Below, in pieces: positions 46,704 through 54,900 of a stretch of DNA of 64,000 bases (position 1 is its first letter; every line of letters starts with the position of its first letter). Origin of the DNA: Arsenophonus sp048493715. Its GTDB lineage: Bacteria; Pseudomonadota; Gammaproteobacteria; Enterobacterales; Enterobacteriaceae. Where the stretch lies: assembly GCA_048493715.1 (NCBI GenBank), contig JBGDCZ010000007.1, forward strand, positions 1-64,000, given 5' to 3'. The notes beneath the pieces are model-generated. The model was not told where the DNA came from. It did not search any database and saw nothing but the letters and a program-made list of their open reading frames with translations. Made by a program: the position numbers and the translations under genes.

Positions 46704-47634
46704 ATGCCACAATTTTGGCAAATTATCGCTAACAGCATATTTGTGTTGCTGTTAGTAAGCTGTGATGAGCGGCAATTAACAAATTCAGCTGATGGGAAAT
46801 TTTATATTAGTCATAATAGCAAAGATGCGCTTTATTTTAAGATTGATAATCATCCCTTCAAACTTGTGCAAGGTGAAATTCAAAAAGTTGATTTACAATC
46901 TGGCAAGCATACAATTGAGTTCCCTATCGGTCAAAAAACTGAATTCATCATCCACCGGGGTAATCGGGGGGAGGGGGGGGGATTATTAATCCAACCAAAC
47001 AATATTATTATGCTTACAGTTCGGTTATAAAGAAATAATTTCTAGCAGGCTACTGTCATTAAAGTATAATCAAATTGTTGTTGATGGAATAAAAGTCCAA
47101 GGGCCAATATTATAAGTAGTAATGCCTTATTTATTGATAATAATGTTTTTAAATGCGATTATCCGATAGGTACATCTTTTCTCAATATTTTAAATAAAAG
47201 TAAAAAAACAGATGAATATGTGAAAACAAAATGTTTCACAAAACGGAGTTTATTGATTTTTTATCAATGATGGAATCAAAAGTTAATAATATTCATATCA
47301 TTGAATTGATAAAGGTGTAAACGAGAAAAATACCATAACTAATTCATTTGAATATGCGTCGCCAATTGCAAATTTCAACAATTATTCGTTACAATCGTAT
47401 GCTAAAAAAATTGTTGATAATTTTAAAAAAAGCAGTAATGTTGAGTCAAAAGTACAAATTTATGAAGAATATTATCAACATATTTATAACATGGCGAAAG
47501 TTTATAGTACCTTCCATTTAGGTCAGAATAAACATGATCGTGATGAATATTCTGCCTTTATTAATCAAACAAATATGATTTTTAATGCTGGTATTCTAAA
47601 GCGTAGTTCGTCAAATAACTATGAAGCTCACTAA
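46704..47634 (+). pseudogene. unknown secreted lipoprotein, broken, with G6-A-G9 tract
   Basis: I do not recognise this family. ATG 46704 begins a lipoprotein signal (MPQFWQIIANSIFVLLLVSC, lipobox LVSC). A hydrophilic domain follows (LYFKIDNHPFKLVQGEIQKV, SGKHTIEFPIGQKTEFIIHR). A G-rich tract (46966-46981) then leads to a stop at 47028. In the +1 frame past the tract the reading IINPTKQYYYAYSSVIKK is open, and in a third frame SRLLSLKYNQIVVDGIKVQG follows. Later a 99-codon frame without a start (47330-47634) reads EYASPIANFNNYSLQSYAKK and ends SSSNNYEAH. Together this looks like one ~300-residue envelope protein broken by three or more frameshifts. Absent from E. coli between rluB and yciK. 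Confidence 0.55.
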
Positions 47635-47739
47635 TTGAGTAAGGACTGTTATTGCTTATTGACGATAGAATGTTGACTTATTACTGCTATTAGTTTTTAT
47701 GCAATGCATCAATACTAGCTTGCGAATTCTGGTTTGCAA

Positions 47740-48492
47740 TTAGGCTTTAGGCTGTACATCAAAACTTATTCCTGATTCATTAAGACTATCTTTTCCCATT
47801 AGATAAAGGTAAACCGACATAATTTCTTGTGGAGTTTTCAGAGTCATTGGATTCTCTGCAGGGAAAGCTTCGGCTCGCATCTGTGTTCTGGTGCCACCCG
47901 GATTAATACAATTAACCCGTAAATTTGTATTTTTGTATTCATCAGATAATATTTGCATTAAACTTTCCGTGGCAAATTTGGAAACTGAATAGGCCCCCCA
48001 ATTCGCACGTCCTTGTCTACCAACACTTGAAGTGGTAAATATTAATGAACTATTAGGTGCTTTTAATAATAGGGGAAGTAGCGCTTGTGTTAGCATAAAG
48101 GTTGCATTAACGTTTACTTGTATAACGTCATGCCATAGTTTTACTGGCTGTTCAATAATCGGGGCGATTTTCCCTAATATACTTGCGTTATGTAATACGC
48201 CATCGAGATAGGGATAATTTTGTTTAATATTCGTTGCTAAATCATGGCATTGTGCATCGGTGATTGTTAGCAAATCAAGGGTATAAATAGCAACTGCAGG
48301 GGCAAATTGGTTATTGGTAATAATTTCCTGTTTGACCTGTTCTAGTTTTGCGGTTGTTCTTCCGACTAGAATAAGATTAGCACCATAACGTGAATAAGTT
48401 AATGCCGCTTCACGTCCAATGCCATCGCCAGCTCCGGTAATGAGAATGGTTTTTTGGTTAAGTAAATCAGGTTTAGCCTGGTAATGTAACAT
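47740..48492 (-). CDS. yciK: YciK, short-chain dehydrogenase/reductase
   Basis: YciK is a cytoplasmic SDR oxidoreductase with unknown substrate. The cofactor motif is ILITGAGDGIGREAALTYSR (TGxxxGIG). The active site is SSVGRQGRANWGAYSVSKFA (Ser and YxxxK). The C-terminus carries INPGGTRTQMRAEAFPAENP. 250 residues versus 252. ATG 48492 is conserved. Divergent from sohB, as in E. coli (btuR is missing). Intact. Confidence 0.94.
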   Translation of the reverse strand: MLHYQAKPDLLNQKTILITGAGDGIGREAALTYSRYGANLILVGRTTAKLEQVKQEIITNNQFAPAVAIYTLDLLTITDAQCHDLATNIKQNYPYLDGVLHNASILGKIAPIIEQPVKLWHDVIQVNVNATFMLTQALLPLLLKAPNSSLIFTTSSVGRQGRANWGAYSVSKFATESLMQILSDEYKNTNLRVNCINPGGTRTQMRAEAFPAENPMTLKTPQEIMSVYLYLMGKDSLNESGISFDVQPKA

Positions 48493-48605
48493 GATATTTT
48501 CCTATTTTTGACTATTCAAATTTATTAGTGAGAGTTATAAGCACTTTAGTAAATTTTTAGTTACAATACCCTTATTGTTTATATTCTGTAAAGAAGGATA
48601 GAATT

Positions 48606-49652
48606 GTGGAATTTCTTTCATCGTATGGATTATTTGTTGTCAAAATGGTAACTGTGGTTGTCGCTATTATATTAGTTGCATTAGTTATTTTTAGCTTTGG
48701 ACTGCGTAAACAGAACAAAAAAGGTGATTTAAAGCTTACTGATTTAAGCGAAGCTTATCGCGAACGTCAGCGTGAAATGCGGCAGGTTAAGATGAGTGAT
48801 GTTGAATATAAAGTTTGGCTAAAAAGCTATAAGAAGCAACGTAAAATTGAAGAAAAAAAACAGAAAGCAGATGCCAAAATTGGTCAAACAACGCTTAAAA
48901 AACCTTGTCTGTTTGTGATCAATTTCAAAGGAAGTATGAATGCCCATGAAGTTAATGCATTACGGGAAGAAATTACGGCGATCCTATCAATTGCAGATGA
49001 AAAAGATGAAGTTTTACTTAAGCTGGAAAGTCCGGGTGGAGTTGTGCACGGTTATGGCTTAGCCGCCTCACAACTCAATCGCTTACGAGAAAAAGGTCTT
49101 AAATTAACTGCTTCGGTAGATAAGGTAGCGGCAAGTGGCGGTTATATGATGGCTTGCGTAGCTGATCATATTGTGGCTGCACCTTTTGCCATTATTGGTT
49201 CTATCGGTGTTGTTGCTCAAGTGCCAAATATTCATCGTTTACTAAAGAAAAAGGATATTGATGTAGAATTACATACGGCTGGAGAGTATAAACGCACGCT
49301 TACTCTATTAGGTGAAAATACCGAACAGGGACGTAAGAAATTTGTGCAAGATTTGAATGAAACACATCAGCTTTTTAAAGATTTTGTTCATCAAAAACGG
49401 CCAACTCTGGATATTAATGCCGTTGCAACAGGAGAGCATTGGTATGGTAGCCAGGCGAAAGAGAAAGGTTTAATTGATGAGATAGGGGTTAGTGATGACA
49501 TTATTATTAATCAAATCGATACCCGTGAAATTATTGAAGTGACCTATACTCCAACTAAACGTTTTATTGATCGGTTGCTGGGTAGCATGATGGAAAATGC
49601 AGATAAGTTGTTATTACGCTGGTGGCAGCGAGGACATAAACCTCTATTTTAA
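48606..49652 (+). CDS. sohB: SohB, inner-membrane protease of the S49 family
   Basis: SohB is an inner-membrane serine protease related to SppA. The 348 residues compare with 349 in E. coli. There is one N-terminal transmembrane helix (~8-35) and a coiled, charged stretch (YKKQRKIEEKKQKADAKIGQ). The catalytic domain contains LLKLESPGGVVHGYGLAASQ, the serine block VDKVAASGGYMMACVADHI and the lysine block HTAGEYKRTLTLLGENTEQG. Start GTG 48606 with AAGGA 8 bases upstream. Both SppA and SohB are retained in this window. Confidence 0.94.
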   Translation: MEFLSSYGLFVVKMVTVVVAIILVALVIFSFGLRKQNKKGDLKLTDLSEAYRERQREMRQVKMSDVEYKVWLKSYKKQRKIEEKKQKADAKIGQTTLKKPCLFVINFKGSMNAHEVNALREEITAILSIADEKDEVLLKLESPGGVVHGYGLAASQLNRLREKGLKLTASVDKVAASGGYMMACVADHIVAAPFAIIGSIGVVAQVPNIHRLLKKKDIDVELHTAGEYKRTLTLLGENTEQGRKKFVQDLNETHQLFKDFVHQKRPTLDINAVATGEHWYGSQAKEKGLIDEIGVSDDIIINQIDTREIIEVTYTPTKRFIDRLLGSMMENADKLLLRWWQRGHKPLF

Positions 49653-49669
49653 AAGATGGTTAAAGAAAT

Positions 49670-49695
49670 AAATACCGGCTTTAGCCGGTATTTTT
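49670..49695 (+). terminator. terminator of sohB
   Basis: Stem aaataccggct / agccggtattt ending in a T run, 17 bases after the sohB stop. Strong G-C core (accggc). Rho-independent. Confidence 0.85.
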
Positions 49696-50207
49696 ATAAC
49701 TTAATAGTTAAAATTTAATTATTTTTTTGAAAAAAACATATTAATTAATAGCTTTAAAATATAATAAATAATTTAATATATCGTTATTATGTTATTTTTA
49801 TCTGAAAATTAATGTCTCTACCATATTTTATTTATCCATCTTGAACCCTGTTACTATTTCTTTTTATATAATTTTATTGATTTGTTATAATGTATTCATA
49901 ACTTATTGGGGTAATTTTGATTCTTATAGCTATAGCTGTGAATAAAATAAGCGGTTGCGCATCATTTTTTATCAGGTAGAGTCAAGCTTTTTACTTACTA
50001 TGCTTTACTTTTGTCATCGTTTTGCTGGCAAAATTACATTTTTGAATCTGATTACAGTATGAATTAATAAAGGTTTTTATCTTTATGCGAAGTATTTAAG
50101 CAAAAAAAGGTTGATATATTGTGAATCTGACGCAATATAAAAAGAGATTTCATTCCATCTGGCTGAAAAGTCAGTACGCTTAGACAATATTTTAGGTAAA
50201 GATAACT
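49696..50207. other. spacer sohB-topA with promoter-like elements
   Basis: AT-rich. TTGAAC followed 18 nt later by TATATA (near 49841-49870) and a TATAAT near 49884 are promoter-like, as expected upstream of topA. yciN, present here in E. coli, is not seen. Confidence 0.4.
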
Positions 50208-52811
50208 ATGGGTAAAGCTCTTGTTATTGTGGAGTCCCCGGCAAAAGCCAAGACCATCAATAAATATCTTGGTAATAACTACGTTGTTAAAAGCAGTGTA
50301 GGGCATATACGTGATTTGCCAAAAAGTAGTGGTTCCAGCTCACAAAAGAATACAAATTCAGCCAATAAGGTTAAAAAAGTAAAAAAAGATGAACATGAGA
50401 CACTTGTAAATCGAATGGGAGTTGACCCATACCATGGATGGAAAGCCAATTATCAAATTTTGCCCGGCAAAGAAAAAGTTGTCGCTGAATTAAGATCGTT
50501 AGCCTCTGATGCTGAGCATATATATCTAGCAACAGACCTTGATCGTGAGGGGGAAGCGATTGCCTGGCATTTACGAGAAGTGATTGGTGGTGATAACCAG
50601 CGATTTAGTCGAGTAGTTTTTAATGAAATCACTAAAAATGCTATCAAGCAAGCTTTTGCTAACCCGGGACAGCTAAATATTGATCACGTTAATGCTCAAC
50701 AGGCTCGACGCTTTTTAGATCGCGTCGTTGGTTATATGGTATCACCGTTATTATGGAAAAAAATTGCCCGAGGGCTGTCTGCTGGGCGAGTTCAGTCGGT
50801 AGCTGTGCGCCTGGTTGTGGAACGAGAACGCGAGATTAAAGCGTTTGTCCCTGAGGAGTATTGGCAACTTCATGCTGAGTTACTTACCCCTGATACGGTA
50901 TTGATTCGCATGGAGGTGACTCATGAGAAGGGTAAGCCATTTAAACCAGTAACCAAAGCACAAATCGATGCTGCTGTTGCATTATTAAAAAATGCGCTCT
51001 ATCGGGTGTTGGATCGCGAAGATCGACCAACAGTTAGTAAACCTAGTGCCCCTTTTATTACCTCAACGCTTCAACAAGCGGCAAGTACACGGCTTGGCTT
51101 TGGTGTTAAAAAAACCATGATGATGGCGCAACGGCTTTATGAGACAGGCTATATTACTTATATGCGTACTGATTCTACTAATTTGAGTCAGGATGCCTTA
51201 AATATGGTGCGTGATTATATTCAACATAACTTTGGTGAAAGATATTTGCCTAAACAGGCCAATGTTTATACCAATCAAAAAAGTTCTCAGGAAGCACACG
51301 AAGCTATTCGGCCTTCTAATATTGATGTTGGTATTGAAGATCTGAAAGAGATGGAAGCAGATGCTAAGAAATTATATCAACTGATTTGGAACCAATTTGT
51401 CTCTTGCCAGATGACGCCGTCAGAGTTTGATTCAACAACATTAACTGTAAAGGCTGGAGATTTTGAATTGAAGGCTAAAGGGCGTATTTTGCGTTTTGAT
51501 GGTTGGACCAAAGTTATGCCTGCATTGCGTAAAGGTGATGAGGATAAAATATTACCAACCGTAAAAGTTGGTACGCAACTTGAGTTAGATAAATTGTCGC
51601 CTAGCCAGCACTTTACTAAACCTCCAGCTCGTTTTAGTGAAGCTTCATTGGTTCGAGAATTAGAAAAACGTGGCATTGGCCGGCCGTCAACCTATCCGGT
51701 GATCATTTCGACTATCCAGGATCGGGGCTATGTAAAAATTGAAAATCGCAGGTTTTATGCTGAAAAAATTGGTGAAATAGTTACTGATCGGTTAAATGAA
51801 AATTTTAGTGAACTAATGGACTATGACTTTACTGCTCGCATGGAAGATCGGCTTGACTTAATAGCTGAAGATCGTGTTGAGTGGAAGTGTGTTTTAGATG
51901 AATTTTTTGCTGCTTTTACTAAACAGCTTGAAAGTGCAAATAAGGCACCCGATGAAGGTGGTATGCGATCCAATCCGATGGTATTAACATCAATTGAATG
52001 CCCTGATTGCCATCGACAAATGGGCATCAGAACGGCGTCTACCGGTGTTTTTCTGGGGTGCTCTGGTTATAGCTTACCGGCAAAAGAGTGCTGTAAAAAA
52101 ACCATTAATTTAATTCCTGAAAGTGAATTATCCAACATTTTAGTGGGCGAAGAGGAAGAGGATGTAGAAACCCATGCTTTGCGCGCACGCCGCCGCTGCA
52201 CCAAATGTGGCACCGCTATGGATAGCTATCTTATCGATAATGAACGGAAATTACATGTATGTGGTAATAATCCAGTATGTAATAGTTATGAGGTTGAAAA
52301 AGGTGAATTCCACATTAAAGGTTATGACGGGCCGGTAATTGAGTGTGATAAATGTGGCTCAGAAATGCATCTTAAGATGGGACGGTTTGGTAAATATATG
52401 GGATGCACCAACGAAGCTTGTAAAAATACTCGTAAGATATTAAAAAGTGGCGAAGTGGTTCCACCTAAAGAAGATCCTATTCTATTACCAGAATTAGTTT
52501 GTGAGAAATCTGATGCTTATTTTGTTTTAAGGGATGGTGCGGCAGGTATATTTTTAGCGGCTAACACCTTTCCTAAATCAAGAGAAACTCGAGCACCATT
52601 GGTTGAGGAATTGGTTCGCTTTAAAGATCGCCTGCCGGTCAAATTTAGCTATTTAACTGAAGCGCCAATAGTTGATCCCGATGGTAATAAGACGATTGTC
52701 AGATTTAGTCGTAAAACTAAACAACAATATGTTGCTTCAGAAAAAAATGGTAAAGCCACTGGCTGGACCGCCTTTTATGTTGATGATAAATGGATAGAAA
52801 AAACCAAATAA
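50208..52811 (+). CDS. topA: TopA, DNA topoisomerase I
   Basis: TopA relaxes negative supercoils. The 867 residues compare with 865 in E. coli. The TOPRIM domain is N-terminal (KALVIVESPAKAKTINKYLG; acidic motif LATDLDREGEAIAWHLREV). The catalytic tyrosine is in TGYITYMRTDSTNLS (~residue 318). Three C-terminal zinc-ribbon cysteine clusters follow: CPDCHRQMG, CTKCGTAMDS and CDKCGSEMHL. The tail FSYLTEAPIVDPDGNKTIV and the end KWIEKTK match. Intact. Confidence 0.97.
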   Translation: MGKALVIVESPAKAKTINKYLGNNYVVKSSVGHIRDLPKSSGSSSQKNTNSANKVKKVKKDEHETLVNRMGVDPYHGWKANYQILPGKEKVVAELRSLASDAEHIYLATDLDREGEAIAWHLREVIGGDNQRFSRVVFNEITKNAIKQAFANPGQLNIDHVNAQQARRFLDRVVGYMVSPLLWKKIARGLSAGRVQSVAVRLVVEREREIKAFVPEEYWQLHAELLTPDTVLIRMEVTHEKGKPFKPVTKAQIDAAVALLKNALYRVLDREDRPTVSKPSAPFITSTLQQAASTRLGFGVKKTMMMAQRLYETGYITYMRTDSTNLSQDALNMVRDYIQHNFGERYLPKQANVYTNQKSSQEAHEAIRPSNIDVGIEDLKEMEADAKKLYQLIWNQFVSCQMTPSEFDSTTLTVKAGDFELKAKGRILRFDGWTKVMPALRKGDEDKILPTVKVGTQLELDKLSPSQHFTKPPARFSEASLVRELEKRGIGRPSTYPVIISTIQDRGYVKIENRRFYAEKIGEIVTDRLNENFSELMDYDFTARMEDRLDLIAEDRVEWKCVLDEFFAAFTKQLESANKAPDEGGMRSNPMVLTSIECPDCHRQMGIRTASTGVFLGCSGYSLPAKECCKKTINLIPESELSNILVGEEEEDVETHALRARRRCTKCGTAMDSYLIDNERKLHVCGNNPVCNSYEVEKGEFHIKGYDGPVIECDKCGSEMHLKMGRFGKYMGCTNEACKNTRKILKSGEVVPPKEDPILLPELVCEKSDAYFVLRDGAAGIFLAANTFPKSRETRAPLVEELVRFKDRLPVKFSYLTEAPIVDPDGNKTIVRFSRKTKQQYVASEKNGKATGWTAFYVDDKWIEKTK

Positions 52812-52830
52812 AATTTTATCTGCTTCCTAA

Positions 52831-52867
52831 AATAAGGCTACTAAAATCAGTAGCCTTATTTTTTTAG
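52831..52867 (+). terminator. terminator of topA
   Basis: A 12-bp perfect stem (aataaggctact / agtagccttatt) with a 6-nt loop and a run of seven or more T. Strong rho-independent terminator 19 bases after the stop. Confidence 0.9.
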
Positions 52868-52918
52868 TTTACTTTTCGTTGGTATTGTAAACAGCAATAA
52901 GGGGAAATAGTCAGGAAA

Positions 52919-53434
52919 TTGAACATATTACTGATAGTGACAACCTTTTTTACAGCAACTTCTCTAGCCGAGACAATTATCGTCCCAATACAGCTAGTCA
53001 CAGCACAAGACAACCAGCAAATTGTTGGTGAAATTAAGATCACGGAAACGAAATTTGGTTTATTATTTACCCCACAATATAAAAGGATTAGTGTCAGGAA
53101 TACATGGTTTTCATATCCATGAGCAGGCAAATTGTAGCCCTATGCAGAAGGGAAGTTAATAGCTGTAGGGAAAGCCGGTGGGCATTTTGACCCCAATAAA
53201 ACTGCTCAACATAAAGGTCCATATAATAGCAACGGTCATTTAAGCGATTTGCTGGGTTTAGTTGTTAATATCAATGGCAGTGCTGATTATGTGGTATTGG
53301 CGCCTCGATTAAAATCAATCAGTCAAATTAAGAATAGATCCTTAATAATCCATGAAAGTGGCGATAATTATTCGGATCATCCGTAAACATTAGGTGGTAG
53401 CGGTTTAAGGATAGTTTGCGGTATTATTAAATAA
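52919..53434 (+). pseudogene. sodC: sodC remnant, periplasmic Cu,Zn superoxide dismutase
   Basis: SodC (~173 residues) detoxifies periplasmic superoxide. The signal-like N-terminus (LLIVTTFFTATSLAE) is followed by VGEIKITETKFGLLFTP. After a frameshift at ~53090 the copper-ligand block HGFHIHEQANCSPM appears, then GGHFDPNKTAQHKGPYN, ADYVVLAPRLKSISQIKNRS and IIHESGDNYSDHP. A TAA at 53384-53386 follows, and the end is CGIIK (stop 53432-53434). No ATG at the expected start; TTG 52919 is the only candidate. It sits between topA and cysB, not its E. coli place. Inactive. Confidence 0.88.
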
Positions 53435-53669
53435 ATTTATTTTATGCCATTCAAAGTGTAGTCTGTTAAATCAGTAGTAATGCCGGACGACGTTGTTTGG
53501 CTTTTTATTTTTAACATTCAGCGGAGTAATAAGTTTGTCCAAATTATTCCCAATCACATATGTTATTGATTATAATAAATAGCACTTATATTTCTTTTTG
53601 TTATAAAAACTTACTATAAGTTATTAAATAATTAATCCTTTGTTCAATTTTATAAGGACGCTGAATAAG

Positions 53670-54644
53670 ATGAAATTACAGCAATTACGTTACATTGTAG
53701 AGATCGAAAATCATGATTTAAATGTTTCATCAACAGCTGAAGGGTTATATACATCACAACCAGGTATAAGCAAACAGGTTCGTATGCTTGAAGATGAATT
53801 GGGAGTGCAAATTTTTGGTCGTAGTGGCAAACAGTTAACTCATGTTACACCGGCTGGAAAGGAAGTGATTAAAATTGCCCGAGAAGTGATGACTAAAATG
53901 AATGCTATACGAGCTGTTGTCGGTGAACATACTTACCCTGATCACGGCATATTAGCGATTGCTACCACGCACACTCAAGCAAGGTATGCTCTTCCTCCAG
54001 TTATCAAGCAATTTATCGAACATTATCCCCAAGTTTCATTACATATGAGCCAAGGTTCACCGACACAAATTGCGGAAGATGTCAGTAAAGGAAATAGCGA
54101 TTTTGCCATTGCAACTGAGGCTTTACATCTTTACAAAAATTTAGTGATGTTGCCTTGTTATCATTGGAATAGATCGGTTGTTGTTAAAGCTGATCATCCT
54201 TTAGCTAACAAGAAAAATATTACTATTAATGAACTTGCACAATATCCGATTGTTACTTATACCCATGGTTTTACTGGTCGCTCTGAATTAGATGAAGCAT
54301 TTAATAAGGCAGGTTTGCAGGCTAAAATTATTTTTACTGCGACAGACGCTGATGTTATTAAGACTTATGTAAGATTGGGATTAGGTATAGGGATTATTGC
54401 TAGTATGGCAGTTGATGCTAATCAGGATCAAGACTTAGTTATTATTGATATACGGGATAAATTTAGCTATAGCACAACAAAAATTGGTTTTCATCGTAAT
54501 TGTTTTTTACGTAGTTATATGTATGATTTTATTTGGCGTTTTGCGCCACATTTAACGCCTGATGTTGTCAATAAAGCGATTTCGTTGCGGTCAAATGAAG
54601 AAATTGAAGAGATGTTTAAAGATATTCAATTACCAATAATATAA
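53670..54644 (+). CDS. cysB: CysB, LysR-type activator of cysteine regulon
   Basis: CysB activates sulfate assimilation genes with N-acetylserine as inducer. The 324 residues equal the E. coli length. N-terminal HTH: MKLQQLRYIVEIENHDLNVS and GLYTSQPGISKQVRMLEDEL. Effector domain: ATTHTQARYALPPVIKQFIE, VTYTHGFTGRSELDEAFNKA, FTATDADVIKTYVRLGLGIG. ATG 53670 is preceded by AAGGA (53654-53658); the 10-residue extension upstream is not conserved. Intact. Confidence 0.96.
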   Translation: MKLQQLRYIVEIENHDLNVSSTAEGLYTSQPGISKQVRMLEDELGVQIFGRSGKQLTHVTPAGKEVIKIAREVMTKMNAIRAVVGEHTYPDHGILAIATTHTQARYALPPVIKQFIEHYPQVSLHMSQGSPTQIAEDVSKGNSDFAIATEALHLYKNLVMLPCYHWNRSVVVKADHPLANKKNITINELAQYPIVTYTHGFTGRSELDEAFNKAGLQAKIIFTATDADVIKTYVRLGLGIGIIASMAVDANQDQDLVIIDIRDKFSYSTTKIGFHRNCFLRSYMYDFIWRFAPHLTPDVVNKAISLRSNEEIEEMFKDIQLPII

Positions 54645-54821
54645 TTTTAATAAAAAATAAATATAGTTTATTTTCTATTAATTATTTTATATTTTTTTCT
54701 TATAGTACTGGTTCTATATTAAAGTAGCACTATTTATCGTTAATATTTTTAATTTATTTTGAACAAAATCATATTTAATGATCATTAAGTGTTACTTACC
54801 CAAAAAATATTTCTAATATCT

Positions 54822-54862
54822 TATCTTTAATAAGAGGCGTTATCTTAAATAAGAGGCGTTAT
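54822..54862. repeat. two 19-bp tandem copies upstream of acnA
   Basis: Units tatctttaataagaggcgt (54822-54840) and tatcttaaataagaggcgt (54841-54859) differ at one base; a third copy begins with tat. It ends ~38 bases before the acnA ATG, so it falls in the leader or promoter region. Confidence 0.9.
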
Positions 54863-54900
54863 ATTAGGTATTTAGATAAAAAATAAAAAAAGGAGGAGTT

